28,774 bases of DNA from Ruminococcus sp. (GTDB lineage Bacteria > Bacillota_A > Clostridia > Oscillospirales > Acutalibacteraceae), in contig JAFUPE010000053.1 of NCBI GenBank assembly GCA_017481395.1, positions 1-28,774 of the forward strand. The letters run 5' to 3'. Below are positions 7,676 through 16,106 of this stretch, piece after piece. Below the pieces are notes generated by a model. The model ran no database searches, was not told the DNA's origin, and worked only from the letters and a program-made list of their open reading frames with translations. Position 1 is the stretch's first letter. The number at the start of each line of letters is the position of its first letter. A program made the position numbers and the translations under genes.

Positions 7676-8683
7676 TTATCCTTTTATTATTGAATTGATT
7701 TCTTTTTCCAACTGCTCAATTCCGTTGAGAATAACATCAAAATCAGGACTGTTACCGAAAATCATATTTTGCATATGATTATAGTCATCTTTAAGTGCCT
7801 GAAGATTATGTTCGGGTGGCATCAGCTTCATTGTGCCGACTTTAGCAAGGTCGTACCGAGCCCAACCGCAGTGGTAAAACTTATCTTTGAATTTTACTAC
7901 CTTTTCAAGTAATTCAATATCAGCAAAAGCGCTTTCTTTTACGGGCGAATTCATCATACAGTATAAATCGTAATAATGACGGGAATAACGGGAGGGAAAT
8001 GTTTTGTTTTCAGGTCGATAGGCTTCACGGTGCAAAATCGTTACCTTTTCCCAAAATGTGCGTTTAGGAAGCACCGTTAATATATTGGTTGTTGGCTCTG
8101 TAAAAACTTGGGGATACTTTATTGCCGCATACGGTGTGATTCCTTTTTCTTCTGCCGGAGTCCACGCCGCCAAGGCACCGATTTCAAGTCGGATTACGGG
8201 CAGAATAGAAGAATCTTCAAAACTTCGATTATAAGCGAAAACAACGGTCTGCGGATCAGTTTCCTCAATGTAGCAGTTTACAGGGATTCCTAATTCGTTT
8301 TGCAAATCTGCCATAATAGATGGCATAAAGGTTTCTTTCAAAAATACCGCCGTGCGTGCATTGGCTTCTTCGTTAAAAATATTTTGCTTACTTACACTGC
8401 GTTCTTTCCAAGGTTCGTCTATCTCAAAGCCAATTACTCGCCAATCGAGAATCAAATCAATATCTTCTGAAAAACGTTCAATAAGTCTGTAGGCTTTAGA
8501 AAGACTTGTACCGCCCTTAAATGCAATATTATCTTTCCATTCACAGCGATGAAAAAGATAATCAAGCATAAAACAAACCCAAAAATCTTTTTCAATAATC
8601 GCATTGGTCAAACCCATTTTTGAAGCAGTATTTTGAAATAATGCCTTGCGGTCATTTTCTTTTATGGTTGCAATTTTACGCAT
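7676..8683 (-). CDS. abiEii: AbiEii/AbiGii-family nucleotidyltransferase toxin
   Basis: A 335-residue protein with the AbiEii nucleotidyltransferase fold. The family signature is clear: KGGTSLSKAY at 56-65, SEDIDL at 72-77 with the metal-binding aspartates D74 and D76, then FWEKVTILHREAY and RHYYDLY in the second half. Known members (AbiEii, MenT) transfer nucleotides to cellular RNA such as tRNA acceptor ends and arrest growth, protecting populations from phage. Whether this one acts on tRNA is inference. It begins four bases after the stop of the partner gene, with AGGAG overlapping that gene's last codons, so the pair is co-translated. It lies next to the restriction operon, giving a small defence cluster. 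Confidence 0.93.
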   Translation of the reverse strand: MRKIATIKENDRKALFQNTASKMGLTNAIIEKDFWVCFMLDYLFHRCEWKDNIAFKGGTSLSKAYRLIERFSEDIDLILDWRVIGFEIDEPWKERSVSKQNIFNEEANARTAVFLKETFMPSIMADLQNELGIPVNCYIEETDPQTVVFAYNRSFEDSSILPVIRLEIGALAAWTPAEEKGITPYAAIKYPQVFTEPTTNILTVLPKRTFWEKVTILHREAYRPENKTFPSRYSRHYYDLYCMMNSPVKESAFADIELLEKVVKFKDKFYHCGWARYDLAKVGTMKLMPPEHNLQALKDDYNHMQNMIFGNSPDFDVILNGIEQLEKEINSIIKG

Positions 8684-8687
8684 ATTT

Positions 8688-9296
8688 TTAACTCCTGCAA
8701 ATTATTTTAATATACTCGAATATCCAAGACGTTACCGCTTTTGCTTCCATAAGCATCGTTTTCTTTTCTTCTTCGGTTAATGTATTCTTCAGTTTTGTTA
8801 TGACCGAATCATTTATGCTATCGTTACCTAATGCTTTTAAAGCCTGAACAACAAGCGCCGTTTTATAAGACAATTTTGAGATTTCTTTATTGGTAGTTCT
8901 TTTAAATTTAATAGTAGTTTGGTTGTAGGTATATTCTTTATATGGGCCGTCACTTACATAAACCCAAGCGGCAGGGATTTGGGTAGATAATCCCAGTAGG
9001 TTTAACGCTGTATCTCCGCAAGGGACAATCGTCCATCCGTAGTTTCTTGAAAGTGCATGAGCAACCGCATCAGCTTGTGGAGCAACATACTCATCAAGAA
9101 AATCATTATACTCCGCTTTATAATAAATACCGCGCATTATTTTTAAAACAATTTTTTCTTTTTCAAGACGGCTTAGCGAAACGCTTGCGGTTTTTTTATC
9201 TGTAATCAAAGCAAAATCAATCGGCACAAAAACAGTACCGATTTTTGCATTCTGAATTTCTTTTTTAATTTCTGATAAAATTGAAGGTCGTTCCAT
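8688..9296 (-). CDS. abiEi: AbiEi-like antitoxin (DUF6088 type transcriptional repressor)
   Basis: A 202-residue protein resembling the DUF6088/AbiEi antitoxins. It has an N-terminal winged-helix region (about 1-65, with SVSLSRLEKEKIVLKIMRG) and a conserved central segment (IVPCGDTALNLLGL, then YVSDGP). In characterised AbiE systems the antitoxin represses the operon by binding inverted repeats and neutralises the nucleotidyltransferase without forming a stable complex. The start ATG is preceded by GAGGTG at good spacing. A perfect inverted repeat spanning the promoter lies 13 bases upstream of the start, supporting autoregulation. The gene immediately precedes abiEii in the usual order. The exact subfamily is less certain than the role. 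Confidence 0.88.
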   Translation of the reverse strand: MERPSILSEIKKEIQNAKIGTVFVPIDFALITDKKTASVSLSRLEKEKIVLKIMRGIYYKAEYNDFLDEYVAPQADAVAHALSRNYGWTIVPCGDTALNLLGLSTQIPAAWVYVSDGPYKEYTYNQTTIKFKRTTNKEISKLSYKTALVVQALKALGNDSINDSVITKLKNTLTEEEKKTMLMEAKAVTSWIFEYIKIICRS

Positions 9297-9308
9297 ATAA
9301 GTTCACCT

Positions 9309-9347
9309 CGTTGAAAATAGTATACATTTTTTTCAACGGATTATCAA
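9309..9347 (-). promoter_or_regulatory. abiE promoter overlapped by an inverted-repeat operator
   Basis: On the minus strand TTGATA (9342-9347) and TATACT (9319-9324) are 17 bases apart, a near-ideal housekeeping promoter. Perfect 9-base inverted arms (CGTTGAAAA at 9309-9317, TTTTCAACG at 9330-9338) straddle the -10 element and fill the spacer. A protein bound there would block polymerase, as known for AbiEi antitoxins. Which protein binds is inference. Confidence 0.72.
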
Positions 9348-9384
9348 GTGCTTTTATTACAAATTTTGATATTTCAAAAAGTAA

Positions 9385-9431
9385 AAAATCTCGGCTAAAA
9401 TGTGACGGTTTCATATTTTTGCCGAGATTTT
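9385..9431 (-). terminator. Hairpin with T-rich tail upstream of the abiE promoter
   Basis: Perfect 11-base arms (9385-9395 and 9421-9431) around a 25-base loop. On the minus strand the stem is followed by a T-rich run. It may be a second terminator insulating abiE from the spoIIID-like gene. The long loop is unusual for a simple terminator. Confidence 0.5.
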
Positions 9432-9469
9432 ATGTTCCGATTATAAATATTCCTTAGGATAAAAAATAA

Positions 9470-9492
9470 CAGCACGGCGGTGTGCCGTGCTG
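9470..9492 (-). terminator. Rho-independent terminator after the spoIIID-like gene
   Basis: Stem arms CAGCACGGC (9470-9478) and GCCGTGCTG (9484-9492) with a five-base loop. On the minus strand they are followed by TTATTTTTT. It lies 37 bases past the stop codon of the short gene at 9529-9681. Confidence 0.85.
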
Positions 9493-9528
9493 AAAAGCCT
9501 GTATTTATGCGGGTTTGCGGGGTTTATG

Positions 9529-9681
9529 CTACAAGCCATATAAACCGTTCGTTATTGTTACTTCTGTATGAACTGTGGATTTGCTTATGCCGAACTTACA
9601 GGCAGTTGCTCTTACGGTGGCGTTTTCGGCTATTATGTATTCTGCAAGTCGGGTTGCCCTCTCCTCAACGATTTCTTTCAT
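9529..9681 (-). CDS. Truncated SpoIIID-like sporulation regulator (50 residues)
   Basis: The protein starts MKEIVEERATRLAEYI and continues through TVRATACKFGISKSTVH. This matches the N-terminal helix-turn-helix of SpoIIID, the mother-cell DNA-binding regulator of sporulation. Intact SpoIIID has about 80-95 residues, continuing as KDVTERLP..NP and a basic C-terminal region ending near an RGG.AT motif. Here the similarity ends at HTEVT, followed by nine unrelated residues and a stop. I could not find the missing C-terminus in the other frames before the terminator at 9470-9492. A good GGAGG precedes the ATG. It is either a decayed spoIIID still carrying its signals, or a deliberately short DNA-binding protein that lacks the basic tail SpoIIID uses for DNA contact. 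Confidence 0.7.
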   Translation of the reverse strand: MKEIVEERATRLAEYIIAENATVRATACKFGISKSTVHTEVTITNGLYGL

Positions 9682-9814
9682 ACAGAAACCTCCATATTTT
9701 ATTCCTTAAATAATATGTTGCCGCACTCTTTGATATAACACTTAACCTATAAAGTGATTAATAAAACAGCTTGTATTTTTTATTTAAAAATAGCTAAAAT
9801 CGGAGTAAAAAAGG

Positions 9815-9843
9815 TTTACAGATATGTTAGAATATGTTAATAT
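9815..9843 (+). promoter_or_regulatory. Probable promoter of the exopolysaccharide operon
   Basis: TTTACA (9815-9820) and TAATAT (9838-9843) are separated by exactly 17 bases, about 60 bases before the first gene of the operon at 9904. The surrounding 9682-9903 stretch is very AT-rich and shows no gene. The match is to the housekeeping sigma factor consensus. Confidence 0.6.
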
Positions 9844-9903
9844 TAAAATGTATTTCTATATACCTTATATATGTTTTATATTTTATGAAAAGGCGGCACA
9901 GGT

Positions 9904-12543
9904 ATGTCAAAGACAAATACCAACTCACCTGAAATAAAGAAAACCGTAAATCAGGAAAAAAGCAAAAGCAAATCTGCATATCTGATTTTTAAGCGAATTG
10001 CGGACATAGCCCTGTCGTTTGTGGCTACGGCTTTTTTGTCTCCTGTTTTTCTTGTAATAATTCTTCTTATTGTTCTTACTGACAAAGGAAAACCGTTTTT
10101 TGTTCAGAAAAGAGTAGGCAAGGACAAAAAGCATTTTAATATTATCAAGTTCCGCACTATGCGTACGGATACTGATGCTAATATTCCCACACATCTTCTG
10201 GAAGACCCCGAGCAGTTCTTAACACCTGTAGGTAAGTTTTTGAGGAAAGCAAGTCTTGACGAATTACCTCAGCTTATTAATATCCTTTTGGGACAGATGT
10301 CCTTTATAGGTCCCAGACCTGCACTGTGGAATCAGTATGACCTTATTGAAGAGCGTGACAAGTGGGGAGCAAATGACGTAAAGCCCGGACTTTCTGGCTG
10401 GGCTCAGATTAACGGCAGAGACGAGCTTCCTATTTCTGTTAAAGCAAGGCTTGACGGCGAATATGTTAAGAATATTAGCCTGTCCTTTGACCTTAAGTGC
10501 TTTTTCGGAACCTTTACCTCTGTGCTTACTGCCAGAGGTGTAAAAGAAGGTGGCACAAGCGGGAATGAGGACAGACCTCTTAGGATATGTATGATGACCA
10601 CCATTGCCAAGGCTTTTGACTGGTTTGTATCGGACAGTGCCAGGAATTTTGCTGATAAAGGCTTTGAGGTTACCGTTGTTTGCGGCGGTATGAGCGAGGA
10701 ATTTATCCGAAGGCATAAGGAGTTTGCCAAAGTTTATGATGTGCCATTGCAAAGAGGTACCAGCTTGCCTGCTGTATTCAGAAGCATCAGAGCACTCAGA
10801 AGGATTTTTAAAGAGGGCAAGTTTGATGTAATTCAGTACGCTACTCCCAATGCGGCTTTGTGCTGTACGCTTACTCCGGGATTTAAGAAAATCCCTGTAA
10901 GGGTTTACGGTCAGTGGGGGTTAAGGTACGTTGGCTTTACAGGAATAAAAAGGTCTGTTTTCAAGGCTATTGAAAAGTTTACCAGTAAAGGCTCTACCAA
11001 GATTTTTGCAGTAAGCTATAAGAATATGGAGCTTGCCATCAGCGAAAAGCTTTGTAAAAGAGAAAAAATTGCAGTTATCGGTAAGGGCGGCACCATTGGC
11101 GTTGACTTTAACGTATATGACGTAAGCCGTAAGGATGAATTCAGACGTGAAATCAGAAAGCAGTACGATATTGATGACGACACCTTTGTTTTCGGTTATA
11201 TCGGAAGACTTAATAAAGACAAGGGCGTTGGCGAGCTTTTAAGTGCTTATCGCGGACTTTTACATAACCACAAGAATACAAGGCTGTTTTTAATCGGTAT
11301 GGAGGATAACACCAATTCTCCCGATAAAGAGCTTATTGAATGGGCAAAAAATTGCGAGCAGGTTTATATTACAGGTCATCAGCCGTCCGGTGAGGTTGCA
11401 AAGTTTATGTCGGCCTGCGATTTGCTTGTGCATCCGACATACAGAGAAGGCTTTTCTATGGTTCTTCAGGAGGCTATGGCGATGAAGCTTCCTATAATCA
11501 CTACCGATGTACCTGGCCCCAGTGAGGTTATTGAGGATGGTATAAGCGGTGTGTTGGTGCCTTCTCACAGCGACAAGGCTTTACTTGATAAAATGATTGA
11601 GCTTATGGAGAATAAGGAGCTTTGCCACAGCTTTGCGGAAAACGGCAGAGAAAGAGTAGAAAAGTACTTCGCACGTCCCATTATGCTTCAGAATATCTAT
11701 TCTTTTTATTGCGATTTGCTGGGCATAAATCAAAATCATATTAAGCTTATGTATTTAACTGCTGACCCGCAGTCTGCTAAAACTGCCGAAACAGCAGGAG
11801 TTGACAGAATATTCCTTGACCTTGAAATTTTAGGCAAGTACGAGCGTCAGGGCCACCTTGATACGGTGGTGTCGCATTCAAGTCTTGATGACGTTAAAAA
11901 GCTGAGAGAGGTTGTTAATAAGGCTCAGCTTCTTGTAAGGTGCAACCCTGTGCATCCTGCTCTTAAGCCTGAAATTGACAGGATAATAGGCGACGGTGCC
12001 GATATAATTATGCTTCCCTACTTTAAAACTGTAGAGGAGGTACGGGTATTCCTTGACATTGTAGACGGACGTGTGCCGACGGTACTGCTTTTTGAAACTG
12101 CCGAGGCAGTAGAAAAGGTAGACGAAATTCTTGAACTTGACGGAATCACAGAGGTTTACATAGGACTTAACGATTTGCACCTAAGCTATAATATGAAGTT
12201 TATGTTCGAGCTTCTTGCAAACGGAACGGTTGAGATGCTTTGCAAAAAGTTTAAGGCGAAGGGACTTTCTTACGGCTTCGGCGGTATTGCTAAAATCGGC
12301 GAGGGTATGCTTAAAAGCGAATACGTTATTGGTGAGCACAAGCGTTTGGGCTCTACATGTGCTATACTTTCGCGTACTTTCCGCCATGAGGTAAGCGGAA
12401 GCCGTCCCGTTGAGAATATGAGCAGAGAAATTTCTTTGCTTCGTCAGCGTGAAAACGAGGTAAGCCTTTGGGACAAAGCACAGTTTGAAGAAAACAGAAA
12501 AACCGTGTGTGAGGCAGTTGATGAAATCGTACAGCGAGTTTAA
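9904..12543 (+). CDS. Three-domain fusion: sugar phosphotransferase, GT4 glycosyltransferase and HpcH/HpaI aldolase-like domain
   Basis: An 879-residue protein. Residues 25-215 are a bacterial sugar transferase (one hydrophobic segment at about 35-58, KFRTMR at 82-87, SLDELPQL at 117-124, GPRPA at 136-140). This class moves a sugar phosphate onto undecaprenyl phosphate to start polysaccharide assembly. Residues 225-605 are a GT4 glycosyltransferase (GYIGRLNKDKG at 431-441, E515-x7-E523 in the EGFSMVLQE motif). Residues 612-830 resemble an HpcH/HpaI aldolase or citrate-lyase beta barrel, with DRIFLDLE at 634-641, R679, E731 and IGLNDL at 753-758. These match the usual metal-binding Glu and Asp positions. 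An initiating transferase joined to the next glycosyltransferase is plausible; a carbon-carbon lyase on the end is unusual. The domain calls are firm for the first two and good for the third. The aldolase substrate is unknown. Confidence 0.88.
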   Translation: MSKTNTNSPEIKKTVNQEKSKSKSAYLIFKRIADIALSFVATAFLSPVFLVIILLIVLTDKGKPFFVQKRVGKDKKHFNIIKFRTMRTDTDANIPTHLLEDPEQFLTPVGKFLRKASLDELPQLINILLGQMSFIGPRPALWNQYDLIEERDKWGANDVKPGLSGWAQINGRDELPISVKARLDGEYVKNISLSFDLKCFFGTFTSVLTARGVKEGGTSGNEDRPLRICMMTTIAKAFDWFVSDSARNFADKGFEVTVVCGGMSEEFIRRHKEFAKVYDVPLQRGTSLPAVFRSIRALRRIFKEGKFDVIQYATPNAALCCTLTPGFKKIPVRVYGQWGLRYVGFTGIKRSVFKAIEKFTSKGSTKIFAVSYKNMELAISEKLCKREKIAVIGKGGTIGVDFNVYDVSRKDEFRREIRKQYDIDDDTFVFGYIGRLNKDKGVGELLSAYRGLLHNHKNTRLFLIGMEDNTNSPDKELIEWAKNCEQVYITGHQPSGEVAKFMSACDLLVHPTYREGFSMVLQEAMAMKLPIITTDVPGPSEVIEDGISGVLVPSHSDKALLDKMIELMENKELCHSFAENGRERVEKYFARPIMLQNIYSFYCDLLGINQNHIKLMYLTADPQSAKTAETAGVDRIFLDLEILGKYERQGHLDTVVSHSSLDDVKKLREVVNKAQLLVRCNPVHPALKPEIDRIIGDGADIIMLPYFKTVEEVRVFLDIVDGRVPTVLLFETAEAVEKVDEILELDGITEVYIGLNDLHLSYNMKFMFELLANGTVEMLCKKFKAKGLSYGFGGIAKIGEGMLKSEYVIGEHKRLGSTCAILSRTFRHEVSGSRPVENMSREISLLRQRENEVSLWDKAQFEENRKTVCEAVDEIVQRV

Positions 12544-12585
12544 AAAAGTAAAAGCTTAAGCTTTTATTAAAAAGGTTTGTTTAGA

Positions 12586-13569
12586 ATGTTTTTCAGTATT
12601 ATCATCCCTATGTATAATGCACAGCAGTATATTTCGGAGTGTATTGAAAGCTTGCTGTGTCAGAGCATGAAGGACTTCGAGATAGTTGTGGTTGACGACG
12701 GCTCTAAGGATAAAAGCGGTGAAATTGTCAGAGGATTTGTTGAGGCTGACAGCCGAATCCGCATTATCTCTCAGGAAAACGGCGGTCAATCACGAGCAAG
12801 AAACAGAGGTCTTGCAGAAAGCCGCGGAGAATATGTGATTTTTCTTGACAGCGACGATTTTGTTATGAAAAATGACTTTCTCCATAAGGTACGAAGCAGT
12901 ATTGAGGATACATCTGCCGATGTGGTTATGTATCGCTACGTTAAGTATTTTGACGCAAATCCTCCTGTATACGCAAAGGAGCATTATGATTTTTCGGGTG
13001 CCGAATGCCAAACACAGCCCGAAAAGCTTTTGCCCTTGCTTGCCAAGAAGGATGCCTACTATGCTTCTGCATGGACAAAAAGCATAAGGCGAAGCTTGCT
13101 GTGGGATAACGGCATTTTATTTGACGAAAGCCTTAGTAGTGAAGACGTTGACTGGTGCTATCGTATTATGGAGAAGACAGAAAGTATTTTTTGTCTTGAT
13201 GAAGCGTTTATTGCATACCGCCAGCGTATGGGGTCGGTTACTAATTCGGGCTCATATAAAAATGCCGAGGATTTTCTTAAAACCCTTGAAAGGTACAAGA
13301 AAAGATATGAGGACGAAAGCCTTGGCATAAGCAGTTTGATGCGTCAGGGACTGTTGGCGACTGTAGCAAAGCTTTATTCCAATTTACTTTTAACTTATGT
13401 CAGGGTAAAAGACCCGAGAAAAAAAGAAATGAAGCCAAGACTCAAGGCTTTGGCACCTGTTCTTAAATATGGCACCAGTAAGCGTCCTGTGGCGGCAAAT
13501 AAAATTTACAGGGTATTTGGATTTTCACTGATGCTTACAGCGGTTGCTGTTATTGACAGGTTGAAATAA
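12586..13569 (+). CDS. Family 2 glycosyltransferase
   Basis: A 327-residue GT-A fold enzyme with the classical N-terminal features FSIIIPMYN, VVVDDGS and FLDSDD. The last is the metal-binding DxD equivalent. It adds one sugar from a nucleotide donor to the lipid-linked repeat unit on the cytoplasmic face. The ATG at 12586 is chosen, with AAAAGG ten bases upstream; a TTG nine bases earlier is in frame but has no better ribosome site. It is the second gene of the operon, 42 bases after the fusion gene. No membrane segment is obvious. The sugar specificity cannot be read from the sequence. Confidence 0.9.
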   Translation: MFFSIIIPMYNAQQYISECIESLLCQSMKDFEIVVVDDGSKDKSGEIVRGFVEADSRIRIISQENGGQSRARNRGLAESRGEYVIFLDSDDFVMKNDFLHKVRSSIEDTSADVVMYRYVKYFDANPPVYAKEHYDFSGAECQTQPEKLLPLLAKKDAYYASAWTKSIRRSLLWDNGILFDESLSSEDVDWCYRIMEKTESIFCLDEAFIAYRQRMGSVTNSGSYKNAEDFLKTLERYKKRYEDESLGISSLMRQGLLATVAKLYSNLLLTYVRVKDPRKKEMKPRLKALAPVLKYGTSKRPVAANKIYRVFGFSLMLTAVAVIDRLK

Positions 13570-13579
13570 AGGAGAAATT

Positions 13580-14887
13580 ATGAACGATAAGCTGCCAAAG
13601 ACTTTGGTGATATCGGTTAACGTGTGGCAGGACAGCGGCAACATTCGGACCCTGCCCGAAATTTTTGCCTGCTACGACAAGGAAAAGGTTGCCCAGATTT
13701 ATACCAAAGCAGGCGTGCCTGAGACTCAGGTTTGTGACAGGTTTTTCAGAATTAACGAAAACGCAGTTATAAAAAGTATTTTTAAGCGAAAAATAAAGAC
13801 CTCGTGTGAGGTTAAGAACAGCAAAGGAAAGCTCTCCGATAATGAGCAGAAGGAGCTTTTGGCACAGCAGAAAAGGTACAGTCTTGCCCGAAAAAAGCAC
13901 AGCTGGTTTATGACTCTTTGCAGAGAGCTTGTGTGGCTTTCAGGCAAGTGGAAAACTCCTGAGCTTGACGAATTTTTAGACGATTTTGCACCCGAGGTTT
14001 TGTTTGTGCCTGTGTATCCCTTTGTGTATATGTCAAGGCTTCAGCTTTATATTATTAAGCGTACAAAGGTGCCTGTGGTTGCTTATATATCAGACGACAA
14101 CTACACCTACAAAGCCTGCGGCAGAAATCCTTTGGCGTATATTCACCGGTTCTGGCTTCGAAAAGGTGTTAAAAAGATTATCGGCGGATGCAAAAGACTT
14201 TTTGTAATTGCACCTAAGCAAAAGGAAGAGTACGACAGGCTTTTCGGCGTAGACAGCGTTTTGCTTACAAGGGCGGTGGAAATATCCGAAAACGCTTGGC
14301 GTCAGGAAGCTCCCAGACTTCCGCTAAAGATGATTTATACAGGTAAGCTTGGTATCGGTAGGGACAAGACCCTTGCTGAGATTGCCAAGGCGGTTGCAAA
14401 AATAAACCGGGACGAAGACTTAATAAGCCTTAAGATTTATTCGGGTGATACTCCTGTTGGCGAAGCACTGGAGGCTTTTAAGGGGAAGGGAGTCGAGTTT
14501 TGCGGCAGTGTAACTGCTGATAAAATTGCAGAGCTCCAGAAAGAATCGGACATAACTGTTTTTGCAGAATCCTTGGAAAAAAGGTTTAAAAATGCCGCAA
14601 GGCTTTCGTTTTCTACGAAGCTTACGGATTATTTTAAAAGCGGATGTTGCATTTTTGCTATAGGTGATAAAGACATTGCACCTATGGAGTATCTTATTAA
14701 AGAGGATGCGGCAATAACCGTTACCGATTACAGCAGTATTGAACCAGAGCTAAGAAAGCTTTGCGGAAATACTGAGCTTGTTAGTGAATACAGCAAAAAA
14801 GCCCTTGAATGCGGAAAGAGAAACCACAGCTCCGAAAAGGTGTTGGAAGAATTTAAAAGGGTAATGTGCAGTGTGACTGCGGATTAA
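13580..14887 (+). CDS. GT-B (family 4-like) glycosyltransferase
   Basis: The 435-residue protein has a Rossmann-like start (TLVISVNVWQ). Further on, IYTGKLG, GVEFCGSV and FSTKLTDYF are typical of the donor-binding half of GT4-like enzymes. The canonical E-x7-E is not clear, so it is a divergent member. It probably adds a sugar to the growing polysaccharide repeat unit. AAAGGAG precedes the ATG at normal distance, and it begins ten bases after the previous stop, within the same operon. The donor and acceptor are unknown. Confidence 0.78.
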   Translation: MNDKLPKTLVISVNVWQDSGNIRTLPEIFACYDKEKVAQIYTKAGVPETQVCDRFFRINENAVIKSIFKRKIKTSCEVKNSKGKLSDNEQKELLAQQKRYSLARKKHSWFMTLCRELVWLSGKWKTPELDEFLDDFAPEVLFVPVYPFVYMSRLQLYIIKRTKVPVVAYISDDNYTYKACGRNPLAYIHRFWLRKGVKKIIGGCKRLFVIAPKQKEEYDRLFGVDSVLLTRAVEISENAWRQEAPRLPLKMIYTGKLGIGRDKTLAEIAKAVAKINRDEDLISLKIYSGDTPVGEALEAFKGKGVEFCGSVTADKIAELQKESDITVFAESLEKRFKNAARLSFSTKLTDYFKSGCCIFAIGDKDIAPMEYLIKEDAAITVTDYSSIEPELRKLCGNTELVSEYSKKALECGKRNHSSEKVLEEFKRVMCSVTAD

Positions 14888-14903
14888 TCCCTGCATAGTT
14901 TTT

Positions 14904-16097
14904 ATGAAAGTATTACAGATTAACGGTGTATACCCTATAAAAAGCACAGGCAGAATAGTAAAGCAAATTGCCGATGTGCAGACTAAAAACGGCATCGAGC
15001 CTTTCGTTGCCACAAGCGAATGTAACGTAAAAAAGTTTAATGTACATATAATGGGGTCAAAACTTTATATTAAAGCAAATATTCTTATGACAAGGCTTTT
15101 CGGCAAGCATGGCTTTTACAACAAAATCGCCACCAAAAAGCTTCTTAAGTGGATTGACCGAATTAAACCCGATATAATTCATTTGCACAATATTCATGGT
15201 CACTATATTAATATAAAGCTTTTGTTTGAATATATAAAAAAGCACAGTATCCCTGTGGTATGGACACTTCACGATTGCTGGGCGTTTACGGGGCATTGCT
15301 CGCATTTTGATTATGCAGGTTGTGATAAATGGCAGACAGGTTGCGGCGGTTGCCCCATGCAGAAAAGCTATCCTGTGTCATGGTTTTTTGACAGGTCGAA
15401 GGGGAATTTGAAGGCTAAAAGAGAGCTTTTTACAAGTGTTGAGAAAATGCATATTGTTACACCCTCTTATTGGCTTAAGGGACTTTGCGAAAAGTCCTTT
15501 CTGGGTAAGTATCCCGTAACTGCAATCCACAACGGAATTGATACTGAGGTTCTTAAATATACCCCTTCGGATATAAGAAAAGAGCTGGGTTTAGAAGACA
15601 AGTTTGTGATTTTAGGAATTGTAAGCGGATTTTCGGGCTATAAGGGCGGAGAATACTTTCTTATGCTTTCCGAAATGCTTTCTGACGATGAGGTAATTGT
15701 GCTTTTAAGCCTTGATGAAAAAGATGACAAGCTTCCTAAAAATATAATAGCCTTGCCAAGGACCTCTGACGACGAATATATCGCTCGGGTTTATTCTATG
15801 GCAGATGTTTTTGTGAACCCTACTTTGCAGGATACGCTTTCTATGGTAAATATGGAGGCTTTGTCCTGTTCCACTCCTGTGGTTACTTTTAAGACGGGCG
15901 GTGCAACCGAAATGCTTAATGAGGACTGTGGCTTGGGGATAAACCGAGGCGACGTTGACGCTTTGTACAGTGCTGTTAAGGAAGTAAAAAGCGGCAAAAT
16001 CAGCAGAGATGACTGCAGAAAACAGGCACTTAATTTTAAAGCAGAGGACTGCTTTTCAAAGTATCTGGACATTTATAAGGCGGTTTCAGAGAATTAA
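14904..16097 (+). CDS. Family 4 glycosyltransferase with cysteine-rich insert
   Basis: A 397-residue GT-B enzyme. PDIIHLHNIHGHYIN (about 89-103) and VVWTLHDCWAFTGHC (118-132) match the WcaC/VatH-like GT4 group. The cysteine-rich segment with C125, C132, C140, C147 and C150 (GCGGCP) is characteristic of that group and may bind metal. The donor-binding part has IVSGFSGYKGG and DTLSMVNMEAL, where the usual first Glu of E-x7-E is Asp. It is the fourth gene of the operon, 16 bases after the previous stop, with no strong ribosome site visible. It probably acts in repeat-unit synthesis; sugar unknown. Confidence 0.87.
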   Translation: MKVLQINGVYPIKSTGRIVKQIADVQTKNGIEPFVATSECNVKKFNVHIMGSKLYIKANILMTRLFGKHGFYNKIATKKLLKWIDRIKPDIIHLHNIHGHYINIKLLFEYIKKHSIPVVWTLHDCWAFTGHCSHFDYAGCDKWQTGCGGCPMQKSYPVSWFFDRSKGNLKAKRELFTSVEKMHIVTPSYWLKGLCEKSFLGKYPVTAIHNGIDTEVLKYTPSDIRKELGLEDKFVILGIVSGFSGYKGGEYFLMLSEMLSDDEVIVLLSLDEKDDKLPKNIIALPRTSDDEYIARVYSMADVFVNPTLQDTLSMVNMEALSCSTPVVTFKTGGATEMLNEDCGLGINRGDVDALYSAVKEVKSGKISRDDCRKQALNFKAEDCFSKYLDIYKAVSEN

Positions 16098-16106
16098 GGA
16101 GATTTT

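Noticed and set aside
9480..9713. A 77-codon plus-strand frame over the spoIIID-like gene
   Set aside because: No similarity or ribosome site. The minus strand has the HTH-coding frame with GGAGG and a terminator.
12550..12565. Perfect 16-base palindrome AAAAGCTTAAGCTTTT between the first two EPS genes
   Set aside because: It has no loop, so as RNA it would form at most a weak hairpin, and there is no T-run at terminator distance; AT-rich chance symmetry is likely.
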